A DNA stretch of 64,000 bases from Gemmatimonadota bacterium. Lineage in GTDB: Bacteria; Gemmatimonadota; Gemmatimonadetes; Gemmatimonadales; Gemmatimonadaceae. The stretch's first letter is position 1. Each line of letters starts with the position of its first letter. The position numbers and the translations under genes are program-made. The stretch is from contig JAQBPX010000038.1 in NCBI GenBank assembly GCA_028287305.1, positions 613,323 to 677,322 on the forward strand, in the 5' to 3' direction. This document shows positions 24,312 through 33,863 of this stretch, in pieces. Under the pieces are notes generated by a model that saw only the letters and a list, made by a program, of their open reading frames with translations, was not told where the DNA came from and searched no databases.

Positions 24312-26885
24312 TTACGGCCGTGTAACCACCCGATTCAACCACGCATCCGCGCGATAATCCCTCTCGGTCACAACGATCCTCTTGAGGTCACCCGACGGAC
24401 TGAACGAAAGCAACGGCCGCCCAAGGGTCCCGAGCGGCGCAACCTTTCCAGGCCCATCCACCGCATAGAGAGTCCACGCATCCTGCGACTCCATCACCCC
24501 GAGCAGCGCGCCATGGCCGCGCGTCGCGAACACCCGGGCCTGCTCGCCGAACCGCGCCGCCCACAGCTCCTGCGCCCCACCGTCGAGCGAGAGCGCGCCC
24601 ACGCCGGCGGAGTCACCCGTCGCGCGGCCGAAGCCGTAATACACCACGCGGCGCGCCGAGTCGTCGGCAACGAGGCCGAAGATGCCCCCGAACCACGCCG
24701 GCATCGCATGCTCGGCGCGCCGGCCGTTCTCGGTCACGATGATCTTGTCGTTCGTGATCGGGATCCACGCCCATCCCTTGGCGAGCGCCGCGAAATCGTA
24801 GACGGGATCGGGGAGGTCGAGCGCGTTGGACTGCGCACCGTTGCGTACGTCGACGACCGCGAGGCGACGTCCCGATGGAATCTTCGTGAGCACTGACACG
24901 CTGGTCGAATCGCGCCAGACGGCGCGCACTGGAGCGCCCGTCGCCGCGAGCGGCACCTCGGCGCCCCCCGCGAACGGCATCACCGAATAGCGCACTTCAT
25001 TCATGCCGCCCGACACGGGCACGATGCGACGCAGGAGCAGTCGCCCCCCGTCGGGACTCATGCTGGCGCTCACCGCGCTCGACGAGCGCGCGATGCGCGC
25101 GGCGTCGGGCAGGTCGCCCTTGATCGCGTCGGCAAATGGCACCGCCCAGACGCTGTGCTGGAACGTTCCCTCGTCCATCACCATGCTCGCGCCGTCGGCG
25201 GTGAGCGAGAACTGCGTGAACAGCCCGTGCGCCATGGTGTCCTGGCGCGTGGCGAGATGTCCGTTCGCGCGATCGAGCCCGATGCGCACGACACTTTCCT
25301 CGAGGCCGTCACCGGCGCGCGAGAGCCACACGGCGTCGCTCGTCGCCACTCCACCGCAGGTGCACGCGTTCACCACGTGGTCCACCACCTTGCCGCTGCG
25401 GTCCATCACCTGCCACAGCCCCTTGGGCGGCTGCACGACTAGCGTGACGATCCAGTTGGTGCCCGGCACGGCAGTGATGGCACCGAGCAGCTGGCCCGGG
25501 CCGGCGACGTGAATGCTGTCGTGCGTGACACCATCGAGCCCGGCGACGCGAATCCAGAACGCCGAGTCCGGGTGAAAGACGGGACCGAGGAGCAGCGAAT
25601 CGCCGCCCGCGAAGAACGTCGCGACGGACGCGCTGACGTAGCGCGGCGCGCCGCCGAGCGCAGAGACCAGGTGCACTCCCGCGTGGCCGGCGACGGTCCC
25701 GGTGAATAGCAGGTTGCGGCGGTCGGGACTCCATTCGAGCCCGTTCGAGGCAGTCGCGCCGTCCATGATCGTGCGCGTGGTGCTGCCGCCGACGTCCTGC
25801 ACGTTCACGGCAAAGGTGCACCGGCTGCCCTTGCAATCGCGCGTGACGTAGGCGAGCTGCTTGCCGTCGGGCGATATCGCGGGCATCAGCACGTTGCCCG
25901 TGGACGTGATTTGCGTCTTGCCGCCGAGCGTCACGGGGACTTCACGATGACCATAGCGCCAGGCGGCGGCGCTCACCAGCGCGATCACCGCGATGCCGGC
26001 GACCATTGCGCCTGCGCGCGCGCGACTACGACTCGGCGACGCGACCTGCACGCTCGGCTTTGCGTCCAGCGCCTTCGCAAACTCGCTCGCGCTGTTGAAC
26101 CGATCGGCAGGAGTCTTGGCGAGCGCCTTCGCGACGGCTGCGTCGAGCTCTGGTGAGACCGTGTCGCGAAGGACGCGAAGGTGCGTGGGGTTCTCCGTCA
26201 TCAGCTTCGCGATCATGCTCTGCGCGCTGGCGCCGGTCACAGGCGGCTCGCCGGCGAGCATCTCGTAGAGCACCGCGGCGAGCGAGTAGACGTCGCTGCG
26301 CGCGTCGATCCCGCGGTCGCCGGTGGCCTGCTCGGGGCTCATGTACTGCGGCGTGCCGAGCGAGAGGCCCGTCTGCGTGAGGCGATTGCCGCCTGCTTCC
26401 TTGACGGCGAGTGCGATGCCGAAGTCGGCGAGCATCGCCTCGCCCTCCTGGATGAGGATGTTCTCCGGCTTGATGTCGCGGTGCACCAGCCCCTGGCGGT
26501 GCGCATAATCGATTGCGCTCGCGACCTGGCGCGTGATGACGATCGCCTCCTCGATGCCGAGCTGGCGCTCGCGATCGAGCTTGTCGCGCAGCGACTCGCC
26601 GCGCACGTACGGCAATACATAGTAGAGGAAGCCGTTCGCTTCCCCGGAGTCGATCAGCGTGAGGATGTGCGGATGGTCGAGCCGCGCCGAGATCTTGATC
26701 TCGGAGAGGAAGCGTTCGGCGCCGAGCACTGCGCCGAGCTCCGGGCGGAGCACCTTGAGGGCGACGTCGCGGTCGAGCTTGCGGTCGCGGGCGAGGTAGA
26801 CGATCGCCATGCCGCCGGAGCCGAGCTCGCGCTCGATGACGTAGCGATCGTCGAGGGCGGCGGCGATCAGGGTGGATTCTGGCAT
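24312..26885 (-). CDS. Ser/Thr protein kinase with C-terminal beta-propeller
   Basis: The 857-aa protein has a complete PknB-type kinase domain (about 12-275): LGSGGMAIVYLARD, VALKVLRPEL, HRDIKPEN, LADFGIALA and YMSPEQATGD. A membrane helix (GAMVAGIAVIALVSAAAW, about 292-310) and PD40-like propeller repeats (MPAISPDGKQLAYVTR, LEWSPDRRNLLFTG, SMSPDGGRLLLRR) follow. It is probably a transmembrane sensor kinase with the propeller outside. The layout matches the kinase at 15752-18427, so the two are paralogs. The hypothetical gene at 23388 follows 12 bp downstream. Confidence 0.92.
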   Translation of the reverse strand: MPESTLIAAALDDRYVIERELGSGGMAIVYLARDRKLDRDVALKVLRPELGAVLGAERFLSEIKISARLDHPHILTLIDSGEANGFLYYVLPYVRGESLRDKLDRERQLGIEEAIVITRQVASAIDYAHRQGLVHRDIKPENILIQEGEAMLADFGIALAVKEAGGNRLTQTGLSLGTPQYMSPEQATGDRGIDARSDVYSLAAVLYEMLAGEPPVTGASAQSMIAKLMTENPTHLRVLRDTVSPELDAAVAKALAKTPADRFNSASEFAKALDAKPSVQVASPSRSRARAGAMVAGIAVIALVSAAAWRYGHREVPVTLGGKTQITSTGNVLMPAISPDGKQLAYVTRDCKGSRCTFAVNVQDVGGSTTRTIMDGATASNGLEWSPDRRNLLFTGTVAGHAGVHLVSALGGAPRYVSASVATFFAGGDSLLLGPVFHPDSAFWIRVAGLDGVTHDSIHVAGPGQLLGAITAVPGTNWIVTLVVQPPKGLWQVMDRSGKVVDHVVNACTCGGVATSDAVWLSRAGDGLEESVVRIGLDRANGHLATRQDTMAHGLFTQFSLTADGASMVMDEGTFQHSVWAVPFADAIKGDLPDAARIARSSSAVSASMSPDGGRLLLRRIVPVSGGMNEVRYSVMPFAGGAEVPLAATGAPVRAVWRDSTSVSVLTKIPSGRRLAVVDVRNGAQSNALDLPDPVYDFAALAKGWAWIPITNDKIIVTENGRRAEHAMPAWFGGIFGLVADDSARRVVYYGFGRATGDSAGVGALSLDGGAQELWAARFGEQARVFATRGHGALLGVMESQDAWTLYAVDGPGKVAPLGTLGRPLLSFSPSGDLKRIVVTERDYRADAWLNRVVTRP

Positions 26886-26938
26886 CGTGGAAGGTGCGGA
26901 TTTTCGGGGGTGAATGCCAGAGGCCGCCTCACGCGTTT

Positions 26939-26971
26939 GTCATCCTGAGCGAAGCGAGGGATCTGCCGTTT
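26939..26971 (+). repeat. Dispersed 30-bp intergenic repeat
   Basis: This copy has the core TCCTGAGCGAAGCGAGGGAT and ends three bases before the stop codon of the minus-strand GH2 gene. Other copies are at 29811, 5016 (diverged) and 60337 (inverted). Confidence 0.75.
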
Positions 26972-26973
26972 CC

Positions 26974-29766
26974 CTACCTGGTCACGAACACCACCTGCGG
27001 ATCAACGGGATACCGCCCGAAGTGCGCCCCATAGATGGCAATTCCCCCGGGCAAGGCATCGGACACCGACAACCTCACCACGAGAAAACCACTCCGAGCC
27101 CCCGCATCGAGCGCCGCCGCCGGAACAGGCACCCGAATCAACTCTCCATACGACCCAGCCTCTCTCAGATATCCATCCCTCAACTGGGAAGCCCACGACA
27201 GGATCCCCCGATGATCCGCGGGGTCATCGGCAAGCTCGTACCGCCCCGCCATCGCCCCATTCACCGACACAGTCATCGCCGACGGATACGGAGTGAGCCC
27301 GGTCATCGGATACGAATTCCGATTACGGCTCGGATCCTGGAGTCCCCCGCCCCTCATGTAATCGCCATTGTCCTTCGAGGTGGTGTCGCGGTCCTTGCCA
27401 TTCAGCCGCTTGCTCGACGCCTCCACCATGAACGTCGCCTCGGCCACCTCGGCGCGCGTGAGGCCCGCGGGCCACGGGATGCGATACTCGAAGTAGCCCG
27501 AGCCCGCGCCGTTCACCTTGAGGCTGTCGAGGATCGTCCACTGCTTGAGCGACCACTTCGCGTCGCTGTAACTCGCAGGCGACACGCGCGACACTCGCGC
27601 ACGCCGCCCGTCTGCGAGCGTCATCTCGGCGGGCGCCGTTCCCTGCACCACGAACGTCGTGAAGTTGCGGTGCAGCACCGTGCCGCTCGCGTCTTCCAGT
27701 CGCGTCGTGAGCACTGCGACCGCGGGCTCACTCGGCATCGTCACCGAGAGTGGCGCGAGCGCTTCCGACATGTACGGTCGCACGGGGATGCGTCGCGCCT
27801 GCGTCCCATACGTCCTGCGTTCGCCCAGCGTGTTCCAGCCGTAGAGCTCAGTGCGGAGGGTAAGCGAGTCGCCGACCGCGCGATCGCCGGCGAGGAACGA
27901 GGCATACATCGGAACCGTTACCACCGCGCCCGGCTGCACGAAGTTGGCGAGCTCGGTGCCGAGCGAGATGTAGTACGCCGAGTGCAGGTCACGGAGTGAC
28001 ATGCCCTCGTTGAGGAAGCCGAGTCCCGTTTCCTTGGGCGTGCGATCGAAGTGCCAGTAGCCGTTCCACTCGTTGATCACGTCGTGGTGCTCGGTGTAGA
28101 GCCACCCTGCGAGCTTCGGATGGCGACGGAACGCATCGACCGCCATGTGATAGTCCCAGCTCCAGTCGACGTCGCCGGAGCTGCCCTTGTAGCCCCAGAC
28201 GTTGCCGAACTCCGAGTTGATCATCGGCTGCCGCGACTGCGTGTAGCCGCGCTCGAAGTTCCATGGGGAGCCCGGCGTGGTGCTGTCGCTGATCGTCTTC
28301 AGCAGCGCTTCCCACTGCCAGCCGGCGAGGTAGTTGTGCCAGCTGTTGATGTCGGTCACGAGGTGTCCGCGTCCACAGCACGGCGAGTTGTCCTCGACCA
28401 GTCGCGTGGAATCGAGCGACTTCGCGAGGTTGACCGAGGCGATCACGCTCGCCTGCGTAAGCGGGAGGTAGACGTCCTTCTTGTCGACCTGGGAGCCGAG
28501 TCCCCACGATTCGTTGTAGGTGACCCAGGAGAAGACCGCCGGGTGGTTGTAGTCGCGCTCGATCATCTCGCGCATGGCGTAGTCGTGCTCGCGGAAGGCC
28601 ATGTCGGTCGGCGGTCCCCACCAGTTGGGGACGTCGGCCATGATGAGGACGCCGAGCTTGTCGGCCCAGTACAGCTTGCGCGGCGTTTCGATCTTGATGT
28701 GCTCGCGCAGCCCATTGAGCCCGATCTGGCGCGCCTTGAGGATCTCGGCGCGCGTGAAGGAATCGCTGGGAAAGGTGTAGAAGCCGCCCGGGTGATACGC
28801 CTGGTCGAGCGCGAGCTGCAGGTACACCGGCTCGTTGTTGATGGCGACGTAGGGGATGGAGGTGCCGGGCAGGTTCACCACCGAGATCTTGCGCATGCCG
28901 AAGTAGCTGGCCACCGAGTCGGTGGCGACGTTGGCGCCGCTGACCGTGGCCGACACGTAATGGAGATATGGATCCGACAGTGACCAGCGGTGCGCGTCGG
29001 CGAGCGTGACGTCGAAGCGCACTTCGCGTGCGCCGCGTGCAATGCGCTGCGACGCGACGGGAGTGTTGCCACTGTTGGGAAATGCGACGCGCAGCGTGAG
29101 GTCGGAGGGCGCGGGATCGGCGAGACGCGCGCGTACGTTCACCGTGCTGCGCGCGATGTCGGGAGTGAAGTGCAGCAGCTCGAGCGGGTCGGTGCCGCGC
29201 GCCTCGAGGTAGACCGTCTGCCACATCCCGCGGGCTGCGCCGTAGCCCTGCTTGCCCTCGAGCTTGAAGGGGTGCGGAGAATCGTCGACGCGCATGGTGA
29301 GGCGTTGCGCGGCGCCGCTCTTTACGAGCGCGGTGATCTCCATGGAGAAGGGGGTGTAGCCGCCCTGGTGCTCACCGAGCTTCGCGCCGTCGAGCCAGGC
29401 GCTGGTGCGCCAATCGGAGGCGCCGACGACGAGATAGATGCGGTGTCCCTTCCACGCTGCGGGGACTTCTATAGAACGCTCGTACCAGCCGATGTCGGCG
29501 AGGTTCGGGACGCCCGAGAGTTGAGAGCCCCAGGAGAACGGGACGGTTATCGGGCGGGGGGAGGTGAGCTTCTTCTTGAACCACTGCGATTTCTCGCCCG
29601 TGTTGGCGCTGTCGAACCGGAACGACCATTGGCCGTTGAGGTTCTGCCAATCTGCGCGCATGAAGTCTGGGCGCGGGTGTTCGGGGAGGGGGATGGATTG
29701 GGCGTGGGCCGCGACGGTGGTGGTCGCGGCCATAGCCAGGGCGAGGAGCAGGGGGAAGGGTCGCAT
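26974..29766 (-). CDS. Secreted glycoside hydrolase family 2 enzyme
   Basis: The 930-aa protein has a signal peptide (MRPFPLLLALAMAATTTVAA). The GH2 domain order is visible: jelly-roll sugar-binding domain (about 40-200, RSIEVPAAWKGHRIYLVVGA and GEHQGGYTPFSMEIT), an Ig-like domain (about 205-300) and a TIM barrel (about 305-600). The proposed acid/base is the Glu of WVTYNESWGLGS and the nucleophile the Glu of INSEFGNVWG. C-terminal beta domains complete the protein. It resembles beta-galactosidase/beta-glucuronidase-type enzymes, but specificity cannot be read from the sequence. It probably acts in the periplasm on oligosaccharides. Confidence 0.9.
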   Translation of the reverse strand: MRPFPLLLALAMAATTTVAAHAQSIPLPEHPRPDFMRADWQNLNGQWSFRFDSANTGEKSQWFKKKLTSPRPITVPFSWGSQLSGVPNLADIGWYERSIEVPAAWKGHRIYLVVGASDWRTSAWLDGAKLGEHQGGYTPFSMEITALVKSGAAQRLTMRVDDSPHPFKLEGKQGYGAARGMWQTVYLEARGTDPLELLHFTPDIARSTVNVRARLADPAPSDLTLRVAFPNSGNTPVASQRIARGAREVRFDVTLADAHRWSLSDPYLHYVSATVSGANVATDSVASYFGMRKISVVNLPGTSIPYVAINNEPVYLQLALDQAYHPGGFYTFPSDSFTRAEILKARQIGLNGLREHIKIETPRKLYWADKLGVLIMADVPNWWGPPTDMAFREHDYAMREMIERDYNHPAVFSWVTYNESWGLGSQVDKKDVYLPLTQASVIASVNLAKSLDSTRLVEDNSPCCGRGHLVTDINSWHNYLAGWQWEALLKTISDSTTPGSPWNFERGYTQSRQPMINSEFGNVWGYKGSSGDVDWSWDYHMAVDAFRRHPKLAGWLYTEHHDVINEWNGYWHFDRTPKETGLGFLNEGMSLRDLHSAYYISLGTELANFVQPGAVVTVPMYASFLAGDRAVGDSLTLRTELYGWNTLGERRTYGTQARRIPVRPYMSEALAPLSVTMPSEPAVAVLTTRLEDASGTVLHRNFTTFVVQGTAPAEMTLADGRRARVSRVSPASYSDAKWSLKQWTILDSLKVNGAGSGYFEYRIPWPAGLTRAEVAEATFMVEASSKRLNGKDRDTTSKDNGDYMRGGGLQDPSRNRNSYPMTGLTPYPSAMTVSVNGAMAGRYELADDPADHRGILSWASQLRDGYLREAGSYGELIRVPVPAAALDAGARSGFLVVRLSVSDALPGGIAIYGAHFGRYPVDPQVVFVTR

Positions 29767-29810
29767 GCGCCAAAAGTGGCGCGAGAACGGGTTGGCCGTA
29801 ACACCCCGCA

Positions 29811-29842
29811 GTCATCCAGAGCGAAGCGAGGGATCTGCCGTT
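29811..29842 (+). repeat. Dispersed 30-bp intergenic repeat
   Basis: GTCATCCAGAGCGAAGCGAG then GGATCTGCCGTT, nearly identical to 26939-26971. It lies between the GH2 start and the 3' end of the kinase-permease gene. Confidence 0.75.
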
Positions 29843-29908
29843 CCGCCATTCCTCGGCAACCCCGACCGATCCTTCTATGCGAAGGAACTCCAGCGCCAGG
29901 TCCCGCGG

Positions 29909-32900
29909 TCAGCCGTCCCCGCGCAACGCCTCCTGGGGATTCACCGTCCCCGCCCGCCTCGCCGGCCCGATCGACGCCAGCATCCCGATCGCCACCAGCG
30001 CCGCCATCACGGCGCTCACCGTGCGCACGTCGAGCAGTTCGGTGTGAAAGAGCGATGGCTGCAGCCATGATGCGGCCCCGCGCGCGACCACGATTCCCAC
30101 CAGCGCTCCCGCCACGATCACCAGCGCGCCCTGCTTCACCACCGGCACCACCAGTTGCGCGACCTGCGCGCCGATCGCCGCGCGAATCGCGAACTCCCGA
30201 CGACGCTCGGCGATCAGGAACGCGAGCACGCTGAAGAGCCCCGCCATCGCCACCAGCACCGCGATGGCGCCGATGGCCGTGAACGCCGCCGCCCCAACGC
30301 GCCATCCGGCCAGCAGCGGGTCGAGCCGCGACTGCATTGTCTCCACGCTCACGGCATGCATGGCGGGCAGCGTGCGCTGCGCCACCCGGCGGATCATGGT
30401 GAGCTGCGCGCCCGCGTCGCCGCGCACGCGCACGATGACCTTGGGCGTCACCCCGTACTCTGCCGCCTGCGCAACCGGAAGGAAGTACGCCGGAACGGGC
30501 TCGCCGTCGAGCGCACCGGTGAGGCGATGGTCCACGGTGACGCCCACGATCGTGCGACAGACACTTCCCTTGCCCACCATGATGCACTGTCCGAGCGCCT
30601 GCGACGCTCCCCCCCAGTACAGCCGCGCGAGCGCCTCGTTCACGACCATCACGGGAGCACTTCCCGCGCGATCCTCGCGCGACACGAAGCGTCCCAGTCG
30701 CAGCGCCAGCCCCATCGTCCTCATGTACTCGGGCGTCACCTCGTCCCACAGCGGCTGCCCCAGCTGCACCCGCGGGAGTGAGTCGCGCCCCGGCACGAAC
30801 AGCTCGTTCGTGCGGTTGTTGCGCCACGGGATCATGTACCCCAGCGTGGCGGACGCAATGCCCGGCGTGGCGGCGAGCCGCTCCCGCACCAGCTGCGCGA
30901 GCGCCACGCGGCCGGCGAAGGTGGTGTCCATCTCCTCGAGGGGCAGGTCCATGTAGGCCAGCCCGCCGATGTCGAAGCCGAGCTCCGTTCCCGCGGCCGA
31001 CCGGAAGCTGCGCACGAACGCCGCACTCGCCACGAGCAGCGCCATGGACAGCGCGGCCTGCAGCGCCACCAATGCCAGTTGCCCGTGACGGCTTCGCCGC
31101 GTGCCCGTGCTGCGCCCCCCACCGTTCAGCAGCCGTGCCGGATCGGCGCGCGAGAGCTGGGCAAGGCTCAACCCCGACACGACCAGCGCCACGGCCAATG
31201 CCGTGAGCCAGGCCACGAGAGCCACACGCACCGTGAGTGGCGGCTGCGCGAAGTCGATGCCCGGAAAGACCAGCGAGCGTACGAGCGGGCCCGTGAACCA
31301 GGCGAGCCCCACCGAGAGCGCGGCCGAGAGCGCGGCGAGCAGCAGCGCCTCCATCGCCATGCCGTGGAACAGCCGGGCGCGCGTGCCGCCGAGCGCGAGG
31401 CGCACGGCGAGCTCGCGCCCGCGCTCGAGATTTCGCGACAGGAGCAGGTTCACGAGGTTGAGCAGCACGAGCAGCACGAGCACCGCGGTGCCCGCCGACA
31501 GCCAGCGCACCATGCGCACGCGCATGTTCGCCGCCAGCCCCGCGCCGCCGATTGCCGGCTCGATCACCACGCGTCCCTCCAGCTTGGGATCGCGCGTGCG
31601 ATTGGCCAGCTCCCGATAGCTTCGAGTGGCCGCGCCCATGATGGCGGCATCGCTCGCGCCGGGCCGGCGTCGCGCGATGATCTCCAGCCAGTGGCTGCGG
31701 TCGGTGTTCCACAGGTTCTCCTCCGGTCCCATCGACGCCCATGCCGCGGCGCGCAGCGGCAGCCAGATGTCGATCCGCTCGAAGGACGTGCCGGTGAAGC
31801 CCGCCGGGGCCACCCCGACCACCGTGCAGCGCAGCGTGTTCAGGTCGAGCTCCTGCCCGGTGGCGGCACCGCCGAGCCGCGACTTCCAGAACTCGTAGCC
31901 CACCACGCAGGGCACGTGCGCGGCCGAGACGCGATCCTCGTCATCGGAGTAGAAGCGCCCCTGCGCCGGCGCGACGCCGAGCATCGGGAAGTAGCTGGGC
32001 GTCACGAGCATCGCGGGGAGGCGCTCCGACTGCTCGCCGCGCCCCTGGCTCACGTTGACGCGCTGGTACGCCGCGACAGCAGCGAGCGAAACGCTGTCGC
32101 GCCGCAGCTGGTCATAGTCGATCCAGGCGAGGTTCGTGTTGCCCGACCTGAACGGATCGGCCACCTCGCGCTTCGCGACGGCGAGACGCACGAGTTCGCG
32201 GGGCTGCACCACGCCCCGCGAGGCGCGATGGAGCACCTGGTCGGTGATCGCATAGAACGTGGTGCCGGCGCCGAGGCTGACCGCCAGCGGCAGCACGAAG
32301 GCGAGCACGAAGCGCGGGGCGCGCGCCAGCGAGCGGTACGCCATGCGCAGGTCGCGCGCGACGTTGGACAGCGCGCCGCCGCGGCCCGTGGCGCCGAGGC
32401 CGGCGCGCGCGCGCAGGCGGTTCATGACCCTGGTGGTGGCGAGGGCGACTTTCTCGGCGGGGCCGGGCGCGTGTTGCGCGGCACTCGCCAGCTCGGCCGA
32501 GAAGCCCTCCGGTGTGGCGGTGCGATAGGCGCGATCCACGGCCATCGCGTGCGTCACGGCCTCGATTATCGGCTCGGGGGTAAGCGGTGCGAGGTGGGAG
32601 ATCGGGATCGGTGGTCCGAGGAAGCGACGCGCGACGATTGCCTGCGTGGTGGGCCCCTCGAAGGGTGGCCGTCCGGTGAGCATCTCGTACGTCACGCAGG
32701 CCAGGCTGTACGTGTCGGCGCGCGCGTCGATGTCGCCCTCGCCGTTCGCCTGTTCGGGGCTCACGTACGCCGGGGTGCCGGCCGAGCTGTCGAGCCCGCG
32801 CCGCGCGCGCCACTCGCTCGCCTCGGAGTGCACGATGCGGCTGATGCCGAAGTCCATCAGCCAGGGATGGTCGCCGTGCATGAGGATGTTCGCGGGCTTC

Positions 32901-33565
32901 ACGTCGCAGTGCAGGATGCGCTCGGCGTGCGCGTGACCGAGCGCCGCGGCCACGCCGCGCGTGATCGCGGTCGCGACCCCGGGCAACAGGCGCGTGTCGC
33001 GGCGGAGGCGGTCGCGCAGCGAGCCCTCGCGAATCCACGGCATCACGAAGTACGGATGGCCGGCGACGACCCCCGACGCGAACAGTGGCAGGATGTTCGG
33101 ATGCTGCAGCCGGGCGACGAGCGAGATCTCGCGCAGGAAGGCATCCGCGCCGATGCCGCAGACTGCCTCCGGCGACATGACCTTGATGGCGACGAGCCGG
33201 CCGTGGGCCAGGTCGCGCGCGACGTACACCGTGCCCATGCCGCCCTGCGCGAGCTCCCGCTCTATCTGATAGAGGTGGCTGATGGCGGAGCGGAACTCCA
33301 CCTCCTGGGGGGTGGCCGGTGCGGACTCGATCTCGAAGAGCTCGTCCAGGGGGACGGCGAAGGTCTCGAGCATCCGCTCGCGGGTGCGCGCGCTGGGATA
33401 GGGATGGCGTCCGTTGACAAGGTCGGACCAATGGCCGCGTGAGAGGCCGAGCTTGATGGCCCAGTGGTTCTGGCTGAGGCGGCTCGCGGCCAGGATGGCC
33501 TGGAGCCGCTCGACTCGGAGACGAACGCGCATGCGGGGGGGTGGCTCGGGTTCCGGATGAGACAC
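29909..33565 (-). CDS. XRE-type HTH / Ser-Thr kinase / MacB-FtsX permease fusion (ADOP-like)
   Basis: The 1218-aa protein starts at GTG 33565 or, more plausibly, ATG 33532 (MRVRLRVERL). Three parts are visible. First, an N-terminal helix-turn-helix (about 15-75, LAASRLSQNHWAIKLGLSRG, HWSDLVNGRHPYPS). Second, a PknB-like kinase (about 90-350) with LAQGGMGTVYVARD, VAIKVM, catalytic loop HCDVKPAN (Cys in place of the Arg of HRD) and DFGISR. Third, an ADOP/MacB permease with a periplasmic MacB_PCD domain and FtsX-type helices (AVLVLLVLLNLVNLLLS, LLAALSAALSVGLAW). ADOP permeases lack their own ATPase. The HCD loop is typical of non-RD kinases, so activity may remain. Confidence 0.9.
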   Translation of the reverse strand: MSHPEPEPPPRMRVRLRVERLQAILAASRLSQNHWAIKLGLSRGHWSDLVNGRHPYPSARTRERMLETFAVPLDELFEIESAPATPQEVEFRSAISHLYQIERELAQGGMGTVYVARDLAHGRLVAIKVMSPEAVCGIGADAFLREISLVARLQHPNILPLFASGVVAGHPYFVMPWIREGSLRDRLRRDTRLLPGVATAITRGVAAALGHAHAERILHCDVKPANILMHGDHPWLMDFGISRIVHSEASEWRARRGLDSSAGTPAYVSPEQANGEGDIDARADTYSLACVTYEMLTGRPPFEGPTTQAIVARRFLGPPIPISHLAPLTPEPIIEAVTHAMAVDRAYRTATPEGFSAELASAAQHAPGPAEKVALATTRVMNRLRARAGLGATGRGGALSNVARDLRMAYRSLARAPRFVLAFVLPLAVSLGAGTTFYAITDQVLHRASRGVVQPRELVRLAVAKREVADPFRSGNTNLAWIDYDQLRRDSVSLAAVAAYQRVNVSQGRGEQSERLPAMLVTPSYFPMLGVAPAQGRFYSDDEDRVSAAHVPCVVGYEFWKSRLGGAATGQELDLNTLRCTVVGVAPAGFTGTSFERIDIWLPLRAAAWASMGPEENLWNTDRSHWLEIIARRRPGASDAAIMGAATRSYRELANRTRDPKLEGRVVIEPAIGGAGLAANMRVRMVRWLSAGTAVLVLLVLLNLVNLLLSRNLERGRELAVRLALGGTRARLFHGMAMEALLLAALSAALSVGLAWFTGPLVRSLVFPGIDFAQPPLTVRVALVAWLTALAVALVVSGLSLAQLSRADPARLLNGGGRSTGTRRSRHGQLALVALQAALSMALLVASAAFVRSFRSAAGTELGFDIGGLAYMDLPLEEMDTTFAGRVALAQLVRERLAATPGIASATLGYMIPWRNNRTNELFVPGRDSLPRVQLGQPLWDEVTPEYMRTMGLALRLGRFVSREDRAGSAPVMVVNEALARLYWGGASQALGQCIMVGKGSVCRTIVGVTVDHRLTGALDGEPVPAYFLPVAQAAEYGVTPKVIVRVRGDAGAQLTMIRRVAQRTLPAMHAVSVETMQSRLDPLLAGWRVGAAAFTAIGAIAVLVAMAGLFSVLAFLIAERRREFAIRAAIGAQVAQLVVPVVKQGALVIVAGALVGIVVARGAASWLQPSLFHTELLDVRTVSAVMAALVAIGMLASIGPARRAGTVNPQEALRGDG

Positions 33566-33863
33566 CTAATTCGGTGTCGCCGTTGGATTCCGGAAGTGGC
33601 CGGGCGTTCGAAGTGTTCGGGGGGGTTCGGGGCTGAACACCTCCGAGTGCTATCGGCCCCCAAAAAGGGGTACAATGCTAGTGCGGGCCGTATCGTACCC
33701 CTTTCAGGGTCCAGAATGCGTGCGATAGGCTGGTGGCTGCGCTCGATGATACGGTGCACGCAGTGGCTTTACTCGCCAGGGATTCAACGATGCTCGGGCG
33801 ACTGCGAAAAAACGCTGGACGTCTCGGTGCGCGAGATGTGTGACCGCCTCGTGGCTGCAGCAC
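33566..33863. other. Intergenic region with a strong hairpin and promoter-like hexamer
   Basis: No convincing gene is present. A perfect 10-bp inverted repeat, AAAGGGGTAC (33665-33674) and GTACCCCTTT (33696-33705), encloses 21 nt. It contains TACAAT, a good -10 hexamer on the plus strand. It could be a terminator for the Ig-like gene, whose stop lies 159 bp to the right, or an operator over a promoter. The remaining sequence shows nothing else I can name. Confidence 0.45.

Noticed and set aside
33678..33863. 61-aa gene on the minus strand in the 33.6-33.9 kb gap
   Set aside because: Composition is non-coding in character, the start is poor, and it runs through the 33665-33705 hairpin.
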